Shown here piece by piece: positions 7,921 to 19,662 of a DNA stretch of 38,499 nucleotides. The stretch's first letter is position 1, and each line of letters opens with the position of its first letter. Under the pieces are notes generated by a model that saw nothing but the letters and a program-made list of their open reading frames with translations, was not told the DNA's origin and made no database searches. A program made the position numbers and the translations under genes. The stretch covers positions 1-38,499 of the forward strand of contig JAQTPY010000007.1 in the NCBI GenBank assembly GCA_028712445.1, given 5' to 3'. This DNA comes from Minisyncoccota bacterium (lineage in GTDB: Bacteria; Patescibacteriota; Minisyncoccia; Minisyncoccales; RBG-13-42-11).

Positions 7921-9335
7921 TGGATATTACCGGCCTGACTATCAACCAGATAAAAAAAGGATTAAGAAATAAGGATTTTTCAGCAGTTGAACTGTGCCAG
8001 TGTTTTTTAGATGGAATAAAAAAGAAAAACAAAGAAATTTTCGCCTTCCTGTCGGTTGATGAGCAGGGCGCCATTTTGCAGGCTGAAAAGATAGACGAAT
8101 CAATCTCAAAGAATGAATCTTTGCCGTCTTTGGCTGGGGTTCCCTGCGCCATCAAAGACAATATTCTGGTTGAAGGATTAAAATGTACGGCCGCTTCAAA
8201 GATGCTTGAAAATTACAATGCTCCTTATAATGCAACCGTTGTTGGAAAATTAAAAAAGGAAGGATGTGTGATTTTAGGAAAGACAAATCTTGATGAATTT
8301 GCCATGGGTTCCTCGACCGAGAATTCAGCTTTCGGTCCGACTAAGAATCCGAATGATCCATCCAGGGTCCCTGGCGGATCCTCGGGGGGTTCGGCTGCAG
8401 CTGTGGCTGCTGATTTTGCCCCTTTTTCTCTGGGTTCCGATACAGGAGGTTCTATTCGCTTGCCAGCCTCTTTCTGCGGAGTAGTAGGGTTAAAGCCCAC
8501 TTACGGGGCTGTTTCAAGATATGGTCTAATAGCTTTTGCTTCTTCTTTAGATCAGATAGGGCCCCTTGCCAGGAATATTGAAGACTGCCAAACTATTTTT
8601 AATACTATAAAAGGTAAAGATCCGCTTGACTCAACCAGTGTTGAATTTCCTGAAAAAGGAAAGGAAGATATAAAAATTGAAAATTTGAGGATAGGGGTTC
8701 CTAAAGAATATTTCGTTGAAGGAATCGATCCTGAAGTCGAAAAAACAATTAAGGAGGCAATTTTAAAATATGAAAAAATGGGGGCTAAAATTGAGGAAAT
8801 CAGTCTGCCCAATACCGAATATGCGCTGGCTGCTTATTACATAATCAATCCATCTGAAGCTTCGGCAAATCTGGCTAGGTTTGATGGAATAAAATACGGA
8901 TTCAGCGAAAAAAACGCTAAAAATTTATTCGAAGTTTATTCAAAAAGCAGAGGTAAGGGATTTGGCAAAGAAGTCAGGAGAAGGATTATGCTGGGGACAT
9001 TTGCATTGTCTTCAGGATATTATGATGCCTACTATCTCAGATCTCTGAAGGTAAGAACCCTTTTGAAAAATGATTTTGAAAATGCTTTCAAAAAAGTTGA
9101 TGCGATTTTTACTCCTATTTCCCCGGTATTGCCCTTCAAAATCGGGGAGAAGATTGAAGATCCTCTTTCAATGTATTTGGTTGATATTTATACGGTTTCG
9201 GTGAATATGGCTGGTTTGCCGGCTCTTTCTTTACCTGTTGGCAAGGTTGGGAATCTGCCCGTAGGTCTCCAGATTATCGGAAAACCCTTCCAGGAGAATA
9301 ATATTCTGGAAATAGGCAAAAGATTTTATGAATGA
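7920..9335 (+). CDS. gatA: Asp-tRNA(Asn)/Glu-tRNA(Gln) amidotransferase subunit A
   Basis: A 471-residue amidase-signature protein that releases ammonia from glutamine and channels it to GatB to amidate mischarged tRNA. The catalytic Lys-cis-Ser-Ser triad is visible: K79 in CAIKDN, S154 in PGGSSGGS (151-158) and S178 in GSDTGGSIR (172-180). The length is normal. Together with gatC upstream and gatB at 27753 it forms a complete GatCAB, implying indirect synthesis of Gln-tRNA and/or Asn-tRNA. The start overlaps the gatC stop by one base, and the 3' end overlaps the next gene by 8 bases. Confidence 0.95.
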   Translation: MDITGLTINQIKKGLRNKDFSAVELCQCFLDGIKKKNKEIFAFLSVDEQGAILQAEKIDESISKNESLPSLAGVPCAIKDNILVEGLKCTAASKMLENYNAPYNATVVGKLKKEGCVILGKTNLDEFAMGSSTENSAFGPTKNPNDPSRVPGGSSGGSAAAVAADFAPFSLGSDTGGSIRLPASFCGVVGLKPTYGAVSRYGLIAFASSLDQIGPLARNIEDCQTIFNTIKGKDPLDSTSVEFPEKGKEDIKIENLRIGVPKEYFVEGIDPEVEKTIKEAILKYEKMGAKIEEISLPNTEYALAAYYIINPSEASANLARFDGIKYGFSEKNAKNLFEVYSKSRGKGFGKEVRRRIMLGTFALSSGYYDAYYLRSLKVRTLLKNDFENAFKKVDAIFTPISPVLPFKIGEKIEDPLSMYLVDIYTVSVNMAGLPALSLPVGKVGNLPVGLQIIGKPFQENNILEIGKRFYE

Positions 9336-9852
9336 TGATTTAATAACTGCAATTCTTAGTTTTATTTTAGCTCCCCCTTTCTGGGGCTGGCTTGGGTTTG
9401 TGAGAATTGGCTTTATTATTTCAGCGATCGCTCTCTCTGCTGCCACAATTTATTTTTTATTTAATACTTCCTGGCTGAATTACGCTTATCTGGAAGACAT
9501 GTCTGAATTTTTGACCTTCAAACCTCAAGGCGCGCGGAAAATATTAAAAATTTGGGCTAAATTAAGGGCAAGACTGGAGTCCGGGTCTGAAGCAGAATAC
9601 AAGCTAGCTGTTCTTGAGGCCGACAGCATGCTGGACGACACTTTAAAAAGACTTAATTATAAAGGAGAGAATTTAGCTGAAAGGTTGAATAAATTAACGG
9701 CAGCTACTCTTCCCAGCATCGAAGACGTAAAAGAGGTCCATGAGATAAGAAACAATATCGTTCGCAATCCTGATTTTGTTTTATCTCTGGACGAAACCAG
9801 AAGACTCTTGGACATATATGAGAGAGCATTGACTGAACTTCAGGTATTGTAA
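9328..9852 (+). CDS. Small membrane protein of unknown function
   Basis: A 174-residue protein I do not recognise. Two hydrophobic segments, about residues 6-22 and 27-47, are followed by a soluble, mostly helical region of about 125 residues rich in charged residues. That region includes [25 protein letters not shown] and [14 protein letters not shown] (split over roughly 95-150). The latter resembles helical proteins often found as conserved hypotheticals in Patescibacteria. It overlaps gatA by 8 bases, so it is probably co-translated with gatA and ends that operon. The cytoplasmic helical domain suggests an interaction role, but no catalytic motif is visible. Confidence 0.6.
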   Translation: MNDDLITAILSFILAPPFWGWLGFVRIGFIISAIALSAATIYFLFNTSWLNYAYLEDMSEFLTFKPQGARKILKIWAKLRARLESGSEAEYKLAVLEADSMLDDTLKRLNYKGENLAERLNKLTAATLPSIEDVKEVHEIRNNIVRNPDFVLSLDETRRLLDIYERALTELQVL

Positions 9853-9855
9853 GGT

Positions 9856-9884
9856 TTGACTTTGATTGAAAAATTAGCTAAAAT
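9856..9884 (+). promoter_or_regulatory. Promoter of the initiator tRNA
   Basis: TTGACT (9856-9861), a 17-base spacer and TAAAAT (9879-9884), starting four bases after the stop of the upstream gene. The predicted start near 9891 is about 22 bases before the tRNA. Confidence 0.7.
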
Positions 9885-9912
9885 ACAAAAGATGCCTTAG
9901 GGCAAAATCCAT

Positions 9913-9983
9913 CGCGGGGTGGAGAAGTAGTATCTTGCGAGGCCCATAACCTTGAGACGCCGGTGCAAGTCCGGCCCCCGCAA
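9913..9983 (+). tRNA. Initiator tRNA-Met (CAT), divergent
   Basis: A 71-base cloverleaf with anticodon CAT (9945-9947). Initiator features are the unpaired C1/A72 ends (CGCGGGG against CCCCGCA) and the A11-U24 pair. Departures from consensus are several. Position 33 is C instead of U. The anticodon stem has A-U, G-C, G-C instead of three G-C pairs. The T loop reads TGCAAGT, so position 55 is G. The D loop is seven bases (AGTAGTA) with a single G instead of GG. The 3' CCA is not encoded (A73 is followed by CAA). The strong promoter argues that it is expressed. No other initiator tRNA is in the window. Confidence 0.8.
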
Positions 9984-10007
9984 CAAATGCACTTTACGAT
10001 ATTATTG

Positions 10008-10049
10008 AACCCACGATATAATATTAAAATATAATATAATCGGTGGGTT
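10008..10049 (+). repeat. Imperfect inverted repeat upstream of the HTH gene
   Basis: AACCCAC-GAT on the left (10008-10017) is mirrored by ATC-GGTGGGTT on the right (10039-10049) around a TATAAT-rich centre. It ends four bases before the ATG of the next gene. Several TATAAT hexamers inside could act as -10 elements. It could be an operator, a terminator-like fold or a target site for the adjacent HTH protein. Confidence 0.5.
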
Positions 10050-10052
10050 AAA

Positions 10053-10754
10053 ATGGCCAAATCGCAAGAAAGAAATATTGCAATTAAATTACGCAAAGAG
10101 GGAGAAAGTATCAGAGATATTGCAAAAAGGATAGGCATCTGCAAGAGCACGGTAAGTCTTTGGTGTAGAGATATTGAATTAACAAAAGATCAGTTAGATA
10201 AGTTGCACAATAAAATGATCAGGGGAGGATATGTTGGGCGCTTAAAGGGAGCGAGGATGCAATATGAGGGTCGGTTGAAAAGAGAAAAAGACCTTCAAGA
10301 GAGGGGGATCACATTGGTTGGGGGCTTGTCTGAAAGAGATTTGTTTATAGCTGGTATATCCTTATACTGGGGAGAAGGCGATAAAAAACGAAGAGATTTT
10401 AAAATAGTTAATTCGGATCCAGATTTAATAAAATTTGTTTTGAATTGGATTAGAAAAATATTGAAAATCAATAATCAAAGATTGAGTGCTTCTATATTTA
10501 TAAATAAACGCCACGGGGCGAGACTGGAAGAAGTGAAGGATTACTGGATTAGAATTACTAGGATTCCGCAGGAACAATTTACGAAAACGATATTGATAAA
10601 AAGTAGAAGCAAAAAAAATTATGACAATTTCCCAAAACATTATGGGACAATAGCAATACGTGTCAAAAATCCCGCTCCCTTGCATGGTTTAATTTTAGGC
10701 CTTATAGAGGGTTTAAAAAAAGGAGGACTTGAAAAAGAAAAAATATTTAAATGA
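10053..10754 (+). CDS. Helix-turn-helix protein with LAGLIDADG-like C-terminal domain
   Basis: A 233-residue putative DNA-binding protein. The N-terminus (about 1-45) is a resolvase- or Hin-type helix-turn-helix with GESIRDIAKRIGICKSTVSL. From about 95 the segment LFIAGISLYWGEGDK, followed by FKIVNSDPDLIKFVLNWI, resembles a LAGLIDADG unit (helix, glycine-acid turn, then an SDPxLI strand-helix). This would be one unit, so a dimer would be needed for cleavage. It is highly basic. It lies between two CAU-anticodon tRNA genes, ends five bases before the second, and is preceded by an inverted repeat. No Shine-Dalgarno is seen. It could be a homing-endonuclease relative or a domesticated regulator. 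The helix-turn-helix is fairly clear; the second domain is inference. Confidence 0.6.
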   Translation: MAKSQERNIAIKLRKEGESIRDIAKRIGICKSTVSLWCRDIELTKDQLDKLHNKMIRGGYVGRLKGARMQYEGRLKREKDLQERGITLVGGLSERDLFIAGISLYWGEGDKKRRDFKIVNSDPDLIKFVLNWIRKILKINNQRLSASIFINKRHGARLEEVKDYWIRITRIPQEQFTKTILIKSRSKKNYDNFPKHYGTIAIRVKNPAPLHGLILGLIEGLKKGGLEKEKIFK

Positions 10755-10759
10755 ACTTT

Positions 10760-10833
10760 GCCGAGGTAGTTCAGCTGGCTAGAACGCCGCACTCATAAGG
10801 CGGAAGTCGTGAGTTCGAGTCTCACCCTCGGCA
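10760..10833 (+). tRNA. tRNA with CAT anticodon (elongator Met or Ile2)
   Basis: A 74-base cloverleaf: acceptor GCCGAGG/CCTCGGC, D stem GTTC/GAAC with a GG-containing loop, anticodon loop CTCATAA, T loop TTCGAGT, A73 and no encoded CCA. The base pair closing the anticodon loop is an A31/G39 mismatch. The CAT anticodon could be elongator Met or, after lysidine modification, Ile2; the sequence alone does not decide. It starts five bases after the stop of the HTH gene. Confidence 0.88.
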
Positions 10834-10846
10834 CGGAATTAATTTT

Positions 10847-10922
10847 GGGCCTGTAGCTTAGTCCGGTTTAAAGCGCCTCCCTGTCACGGAGGAGACCGTG
10901 GGTTCAAATCCCATCGGGCCCG
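10847..10922 (+). tRNA. tRNA-Asp (GTC)
   Basis: A 76-base cloverleaf: acceptor GGGCCTG/CGGGCCC (one wobble pair), anticodon loop CTGTCAC with GTC at 10883-10885, T loop TTCAAAT. G73 is the usual aspartate discriminator. CCA is not encoded. It lies 13 bases after the second CAU tRNA and is probably on the same transcript. Confidence 0.93.
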
Positions 10923-10938
10923 CAAAGAATCGCTCAGA

Positions 10939-10977
10939 AAAGGGGTTTTTGGTTTTCAAAGACCCTTGATTTTTTTT
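10939..10977 (+). terminator. Terminator of the tRNA cluster
   Basis: An imperfect hairpin, AAGGGGTTTTTG on the left and CAAAGACCCTT on the right, followed by a run of eight T. It lies 16 bases after tRNA-Asp. Confidence 0.6.
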
Positions 10978-11056
10978 AAATTAATGGTAAATTAAAGACA
11001 GAATAATTATTTGTTTTTTTTATAATTATATAAGTGATTTTTAAGGAGGTAAGATC

Positions 11057-11716
11057 GTGCCACATCTGTTAAAGAAAAAAGGTGGTCTATTGATTTTAGC
11101 TGAGATGATTTATAATCATAAAGCCATAGATTTCGGGGCTTTTAAGTTAAAACTGCATGAGACAAATCCGACTGCACCGCTTTCGCCGATATATTTTAAT
11201 CTGCGAAAGCCACCAGACGGCCCGTTGACCAACGAAGACGTGATCATGATCGGTGAAGCGATTTTTGACATGGTTGAGGGCGCTGGGCTGGAATTTGACT
11301 TGATAGCTGGCATCCCCAAGGCAGGGGAACCATTTGCCAAGGTCGTATCCCGCCTTTCCGGAAAGCCCCTGATTTTCTTGGGAAAAAAGACCGATGGAGA
11401 TCGACGGAAGATTGACTCCATTGTTTCTGGCAAATATTTCTGCGGTCAGCGCATCCTTCTTATAGATGATCTGATTACCCAGGCACATACCAAAATGGAG
11501 GCTATTCTGGTGTGTGAAGCTGCTGGGCTGATTGTCGTTGGATTAGCTGTTTTGATTGACCGTGAACAGGGCGGTTCATCTGAATTGGCAGCGGCAAAAT
11601 ATCGGTTAATGGCGGCATTTCCTTTGTCTCAGCTTCTCCAGTATTACGTTGAAATAGGCAAGATTACTGCCGAGAAAAGCGATGAAGTGTTGGCCTACAT
11701 TAATGCCAACAAATAA
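11057..11716 (+). CDS. pyrE: Orotate phosphoribosyltransferase-like protein
   Basis: A 219-residue type I phosphoribosyltransferase. The PRPP-binding loop is ILLIDDLITQAHTK (about 133-146). Other OPRTase signatures are FGAFKLK followed by SPIYFNLR near the N-terminus, DLIAGIPKAGEPFAK in the middle, and IDREQGG (about 168-174). The expected reaction converts orotate and PRPP to OMP. The start is GTG, supported by a strong AAGGAGGT (about 11043-11050), which is rare in this window. A TATAAT at 11021-11026 may be its -10. The gene stands alone between the tRNA terminator and its own terminator, with no other pyr gene nearby. The segment between FKLK and SPIYF is longer than usual, so a related salvage activity cannot be excluded. 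Confidence 0.75.
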   Translation: MPHLLKKKGGLLILAEMIYNHKAIDFGAFKLKLHETNPTAPLSPIYFNLRKPPDGPLTNEDVIMIGEAIFDMVEGAGLEFDLIAGIPKAGEPFAKVVSRLSGKPLIFLGKKTDGDRRKIDSIVSGKYFCGQRILLIDDLITQAHTKMEAILVCEAAGLIVVGLAVLIDREQGGSSELAAAKYRLMAAFPLSQLLQYYVEIGKITAEKSDEVLAYINANK

Positions 11717-11744
11717 GATTAAAGAGTTCTTGATTAAGCAATAA

Positions 11745-11782
11745 ACGGCTTTGCAGATCAGTATTTGCGAGCCGCTTTTTTA
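11745..11782 (+). terminator. Terminator after the pyrE-like gene
   Basis: CGGCT (11746-11750) pairs with AGCCG (11770-11774) across a 19-base loop, followed by CTTTTTT. Confidence 0.6.
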
Positions 11783-11787
11783 TTTGC

Positions 11788-11803
11788 GAGCGCAGCGAGA
11801 AAA
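11788..11803 (+). repeat. Copy 1 of a dispersed AGCGNAGCG motif
   Basis: GAGCGCAGCGAGAAAA, the most divergent of four intergenic copies of a short motif with consensus TAGCG(A/C)AGCGTTAAAA. Confidence 0.4.
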
Positions 11804-11864
11804 CAAGGTTTTAAGGAGTCGAATTCCGAAGGTTCTTATTTTCAGTTTTCCCCAGTTGCATTGA

Positions 11865-11893
11865 TTGAATTTAAGTTAAATTTAAGGTAAAAT
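11865..11893 (+). promoter_or_regulatory. Promoter of pheST
   Basis: TTGAAT (11865-11870), a 17-base spacer and TAAAAT (11888-11893). The predicted start near 11900 coincides with the base of the hairpin that follows. Confidence 0.65.
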
Positions 11894-11900
11894 AAGAACA

Positions 11901-11924
11901 ATGAGGATGATAAATCATCCCCAT
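11901..11924 (+). promoter_or_regulatory. Hairpin at the 5' end of the pheST transcript
   Basis: ATGAGGATGAT pairs with ATCATCCCCAT (10 of 11 pairs, one A/C mismatch) around a very small AT loop. No T run follows, so it is not a simple terminator. It lies 35 bases before the pheS ATG, at the predicted 5' end of the message. It could protect the RNA or be a regulatory element; no T-box features are visible. Confidence 0.5.
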
Positions 11925-11959
11925 TAACCTTGAATTTTCTGCGGAAAATTAGAAATAAT

Positions 11960-12973
11960 ATGGATCCGGAATTAATTAAGGAAAACGCAAAAAAAGAAAT
12001 CTCCGAGGCGGAAAATTTAGAGAAGCTGAATGGGGTTTTAAAGAAATATTTTGGAAAAGAAGGAGAGCTTAATTCTGTTTTAAAATCTCTTTTAAGCATG
12101 CCGCCTGAGGAAAGAATCAGATTGGGAAGCCAGATCAATGAGGTTAAGAGTTTTTTGAGAAATCAATTTGATCAAAAAGCATCCGAATTGAAAAAAAACT
12201 TAGAAGAGAGGAATGGAAGAAAGGAAAAAATAGATGTTTCTGTTCCCGGGAAAAAGCCCCGGGTGGGAACCTTGCATCCATTGAGCCGCGTTAAAAAAAG
12301 GTGCGAGGAGATTTTTCAAAGCATGGGTTTTGAGGTGGTTGAAGGGCCGGAAATGGAAAGTGAATGGTATAACTTTGATGCCTTGAACATTCCTCACGAT
12401 CATCCCGCAAGAGATCTCTGGGACACTTTTTATTTAAAAAACGGGCTTTTGTTAAGAACGCATACTTCTCCCAACCAAATTCGCTACATGGAAAATCATC
12501 AGCCGCCTTTAAGGATAATAGTTCCGGGAACTGTTTTCAGACACGAGGCCACGGATCCTTCCCATGAGTTTCAGTTGATTCAACTTGAAGGATTAATGAT
12601 AGATAAGAAGGTTTCGGCAGCTAACTTTAAAGCGATAATTGAGGGATTCTTCAAAAGATTTTTCAATAAAAATATTAAAGCAAGGTTAAGGCCGGATTTT
12701 TTTCCTTTTGTCGAACCTGGTTTTGACGTTAGTATAAGCTGCGTTGTTTGCGGAGGAAAGGGCTGTTCTGTCTGCAAAAAATCAGGATGGATAGAAGTGG
12801 CCGGGGCAGGAATGGTCCATCCCAATGTTTTTAAAAACGCGGGATTGATTCCTGGTGATTGGCAGGGCTGGGCTTTCGGGTTCGGGATAGAAAGATTAGC
12901 CATGATGAAATACAAGATTAACGACATCAGACTTTTCCGCTCGGGTGATTTGAGGTTTTTAAAACAATTTTGA
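11960..12973 (+). CDS. pheS: Phenylalanyl-tRNA synthetase alpha subunit
   Basis: A 337-residue catalytic subunit of the class II PheRS tetramer. I choose the ATG at 11960 (MDPELIKENAK), which matches the family start; a TTG 30 bases upstream would add ten residues. The N-terminal coiled coil (about 1-85) is followed by the catalytic core, with HPLSRVKKRCEEIFQSMGF, TVFRHEATDPSHEFQLIQLEG (split over motif 2) and FGFGIERLAMMKY (motif 3). A four-cysteine segment (CVVC and CSVC) precedes GWIEVAGAGMVHP, as in many bacterial PheS. It lies 15 bases upstream of pheT. The hairpin and promoter upstream suggest it leads its own transcript. Confidence 0.95.
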   Translation: MDPELIKENAKKEISEAENLEKLNGVLKKYFGKEGELNSVLKSLLSMPPEERIRLGSQINEVKSFLRNQFDQKASELKKNLEERNGRKEKIDVSVPGKKPRVGTLHPLSRVKKRCEEIFQSMGFEVVEGPEMESEWYNFDALNIPHDHPARDLWDTFYLKNGLLLRTHTSPNQIRYMENHQPPLRIIVPGTVFRHEATDPSHEFQLIQLEGLMIDKKVSAANFKAIIEGFFKRFFNKNIKARLRPDFFPFVEPGFDVSISCVVCGGKGCSVCKKSGWIEVAGAGMVHPNVFKNAGLIPGDWQGWAFGFGIERLAMMKYKINDIRLFRSGDLRFLKQF

Positions 12974-12984
12974 CGCTTCGCTAA
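12968..12984 (-). repeat. Copy 2 of the dispersed AGCGNAGCG motif
   Basis: Read on the minus strand it is TTAGCGAAGCGTCAAAA, 15 of 17 identical to copy 3. It overlaps the pheS stop and fills the gap before pheT. Confidence 0.45.
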
Positions 12985-12988
12985 AAGC

Positions 12989-15019
12989 ATGAAATATTCA
13001 TATAATTGGCTGCAATCATTTTTTAAAGAAAAGCTTCCTTCTCCAGAAAAACTGGCCAGTTTATTGACTTTGCATTTTGCTGAAGTTGAGGAAATAAAGA
13101 AAGAAAAAGGGGATTGCGCAATCAGTATTGATGTAAGGCCTAACAGGGCAGCTGATTGTCTTTCTCATTTGGGAATAGCCAGGGAAATAGGGGCTATATC
13201 CAACCTTAAATTAAAAACCTTAAACTATAAACCCATTGAGGACAAAAAATTAAAGACTAAAGATTTCGTTTCAGTTGAAATAAAAGACAAGGAAGCCTGT
13301 CTGAGATACACAGCAAGAGTGATTACGGGAGTGAAAGTGGACTCTTCACCTAAATGGATGCAGGAAAGATTGGAAACTTGCGGCTTAAGGCCCATAAACA
13401 GCGTTGTAGATATTACAAACTATGTAATGCTTGAGACCGGCCAGCCTTTGCATGCTTTTGACGCAGATAAATTAAAAGGAAAGAAGATTATCGTCAGGAG
13501 GGCTAAGGAAGGAGAAAAGCTAGTCACCCTAGACGATCAGAAAGTTGTTTTAGATAAAGACATTTTAATTATAGCTGACGCAGAGAATCCTCTGGCTTTG
13601 GCCGGGATTAAAGGAGGTAAGGGGCCGGAAATAGACAGTCAGACCAGGAACGTTGTCCTTGAATCAGCCAACTTTGATTACAGTGTAATCAGGAAAACTT
13701 CCCGCAAGATAAATTTAAAAACAGATGCTTCTTTAAGATTTGAGCATGGGTTAGACCCTAATCTGACTGAGTATGCTGCAAACAGGGCGTCAATTTTGAT
13801 TCAAGATATCACCCAAGGAAAGGTGGCACAGGGGATAGCCGATGTTTATCCTAGAAGAATTATTTCAAAGAAAATAAGATTAAAATTAGAATATGCTAGG
13901 AGTTTGCTCGGGAAGAATATTTCATCTTTGGAAATGATAAAAATTTTAAAGATCCTGGGCTTTAAGACAAAACAGATGGGGAAGGATGTTTTAGACGTGA
14001 CTGTTCCTACCATAAGAAGAGATGTCCTGCTCCAAGAAGATTTAATTGAAGACATAGGCAGGATTTATGGTTACGAGAAAATTGAACCTGTTTTTCCAGC
14101 ATCTTCTTTAATTCCTCCTTTTAAAAATTTGGATATTTATTGGGAGGACATGGTCAAAGATTCTTTAAAACAGGTTGGTTTTAACGAAGTCTACAATTAT
14201 TCATTTTTTGGAGATAAAGAAGCTGATATTTTCGGATACAAAAATGAACTGATCGAAGTCCGGAATCCGATCAGTTCGGAGCAAAAGTATTTACGGGCAA
14301 TCCTGGTCCCGGGCCTGCTGAAGAATATTGAGAAAAACATTAATTACGAGAAAGAAATAAAAATTTTTGAATTAGGAAATGTTTTTACAAATCCAAAACA
14401 GGAAAAGAAGCAATTGACCGGACTGATTTTGGAAGGAGATTTTTACCAATTAAAAGGAATAGTTGATTTTATTTTAAATAATCTTGGAATAAGCAATATT
14501 TCATATAGAGAATATAATTTTCCGCCTCAAGAAATTAAAACTTGCGTCTGGCATTCCCAAAGGTACGCAGAAATTGAGGCGAATGGGGAAAAAATAGGAT
14601 TTTTAGGCGAATTATCTAAAGAAGTTGTTAGTAAATTTGGAATAAAGGAAAAGATTGTTTCTTTTGATATTGATTTTGCCAAGCTCACAGATAATGCTTC
14701 TGAAGAGCAAGAATACAGGCCGATTTCAAAATTCCCGGCAGCGGTCAGGGATATAGCCATCCTGGTTCCCCTGGAGGTGAAGGCAGATGATGTTTTAGAT
14801 ATGATAAACAGTGCTGGAGGCATGCTGGTAAGGAATGTTGATTTATTTGACATTTATGAGGGAGAAGAGCTGCCTGAGGGGAAAAAGAATCTGGCTTTTC
14901 ATATAATATTCCAAAGTGAGGAAAAAACTTTGAATTCTGAAGAAGTAGATGGTCTTCAAGATAAAATTATTAAATTTCTGGAATTGAATCCGGACTTTCA
15001 AGTAAGAAAACAAATTTGA
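12989..15019 (+). CDS. pheT: Phenylalanyl-tRNA synthetase beta subunit without the EMAP tRNA-binding domain
   Basis: A 676-residue PheT, about 120 shorter than the roughly 795 of Escherichia coli. It opens as usual (MKYSYNWLQSFF...LHFAEVEEI) but jumps at about residue 40 straight to ISIDVRPNRAADCLSHLGIAREI. The EMAP/OB-fold tRNA-binding domain normally inserted there (about 110 residues) is missing. The B3/B4 editing region (RPINSVVDITNYVMLETGQPLHAFD), the B5 domain and the C-terminal FDX-ACB anticodon-binding domain (about 580-676, RPISKFPAAVRDIAI onward) are present. With PheS it forms the alpha2-beta2 enzyme. It sits 15 bases after pheS and 9 bases before gyrB. Confidence 0.93.
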   Translation: MKYSYNWLQSFFKEKLPSPEKLASLLTLHFAEVEEIKKEKGDCAISIDVRPNRAADCLSHLGIAREIGAISNLKLKTLNYKPIEDKKLKTKDFVSVEIKDKEACLRYTARVITGVKVDSSPKWMQERLETCGLRPINSVVDITNYVMLETGQPLHAFDADKLKGKKIIVRRAKEGEKLVTLDDQKVVLDKDILIIADAENPLALAGIKGGKGPEIDSQTRNVVLESANFDYSVIRKTSRKINLKTDASLRFEHGLDPNLTEYAANRASILIQDITQGKVAQGIADVYPRRIISKKIRLKLEYARSLLGKNISSLEMIKILKILGFKTKQMGKDVLDVTVPTIRRDVLLQEDLIEDIGRIYGYEKIEPVFPASSLIPPFKNLDIYWEDMVKDSLKQVGFNEVYNYSFFGDKEADIFGYKNELIEVRNPISSEQKYLRAILVPGLLKNIEKNINYEKEIKIFELGNVFTNPKQEKKQLTGLILEGDFYQLKGIVDFILNNLGISNISYREYNFPPQEIKTCVWHSQRYAEIEANGEKIGFLGELSKEVVSKFGIKEKIVSFDIDFAKLTDNASEEQEYRPISKFPAAVRDIAILVPLEVKADDVLDMINSAGGMLVRNVDLFDIYEGEELPEGKKNLAFHIIFQSEEKTLNSEEVDGLQDKIIKFLELNPDFQVRKQI

Positions 15020-19047
<4,028 letters not shown>

Positions 19048-19064
<17 letters not shown>

Positions 19065-19533
19065 ACCGTGTTCGAATAATAATATTTTCAGCAAAGATGC
19101 GTTAAGGTCGGTTTTTCTGGCCATTTTGGCTGTGGCTTTGATAAGCGGTGCACTTTCCTGGCAGTACAACAAAATAGCCAAATCCGAAAAAAAACTATCT
19201 TCCTTGGAAGATTTGATTGAAAGAAGCTTAGCTCAAGATGCTTTAGATAAGTTCATGGTAGCCAGAAACAGCGGAGAAGAAGATCAGGTGACCGCCTTTT
19301 TAACTGAAAAAGCTTTTGAGCAAAGGAATGAATCACCTTTAAGTGAGGGGTTTAAAAATTATTCCGTGATCAAAGGACAAAAAACTGAATCAAGGGTGGC
19401 CGATGACGGACATGCCTATGAATTTACGATTGAAATCACTGAAAAAAACGGGATGGGAGAGACTCTAGAGAGGATAATATTGCTAAAGATTTTAGATAAA
19501 TACTATATTGATTCCGTAGAAATTGCCGGATAA
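19048..19533 (+). CDS. Small single-pass membrane protein of unknown function
   Basis: A 161-residue protein with one transmembrane helix (about 18-40, with SVFLAILAVALISGALSW). A short helical linker follows (44-75), then an extracytoplasmic domain of about 85 residues that alternates strand and helix and ends in IILLKILDKYYIDSVEIA. The shape recalls small NTF2-like or DUF4878-like export-linked domains, but I see no defining motif. It overlaps the surface-protein gene by 17 bases, so the two are probably co-translated and may act together at the membrane. Confidence 0.6.
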
Positions 19534-19538
19534 GAGGT

Positions 19539-19567
19539 TTGACACTTAGGAATTGGTTTGGTATTAT
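19539..19567 (+). promoter_or_regulatory. Promoter of secE-nusG-rplK
   Basis: TTGACA (19539-19544), a 17-base spacer and TATTAT (19562-19567). The predicted start is near 19574, directly before a terminator-like hairpin. Confidence 0.75.
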
Positions 19568-19575
19568 TTGGGTGT

Positions 19576-19595
19576 AGCCCGGGTAGGGCTTTTTT
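19576..19595 (+). terminator. Terminator-like hairpin just after the secE promoter
   Basis: AGCCC (19576-19580) and GGGCT (19586-19590) form a five-pair stem around GGGTA, followed by a T run to 19595. It may end the upstream operon, or act as an attenuator because the promoter lies upstream of it. Confidence 0.6.
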
Positions 19596-19596
19596 A

Positions 19597-19616
19597 GAAC
19601 TTTCGAGAGAAAGTTC
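19597..19616 (+). promoter_or_regulatory. GNRA-capped hairpin in the secE leader
   Basis: GAACTTTC and GAAAGTTC form a perfect eight-pair stem closed by a GAGA tetraloop, 46 bases upstream of the secE ATG. Confidence 0.6.
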
Positions 19617-19617
19617 C

Positions 19618-19634
19618 ATAGCGAAGCGTTAAAA
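19618..19634 (+). repeat. Copy 3 of the dispersed AGCGNAGCG motif
   Basis: ATAGCGAAGCGTTAAAA, directly after the GNRA hairpin; differs from copy 4 at one base. Confidence 0.5.
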
Positions 19635-19662
19635 CTAAAGGACATAATTCCCATAAAAATTT

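Noticed and set aside
9951-9983. Cobalamin-riboswitch-like GGTGCAAGTCC string
   Set aside because: It is fully explained as the T arm of the initiator tRNA and pairs within that cloverleaf.
10425-10685. Minus-strand frame opposite the HTH gene
   Set aside because: No recognisable motif or initiation signal, and it is fully antisense to a gene with clear helix-turn-helix motifs.
11793-11959. T-box leader before pheS
   Set aside because: No specifier loop, T-box sequence or terminator/antiterminator pair is visible; only one small hairpin.
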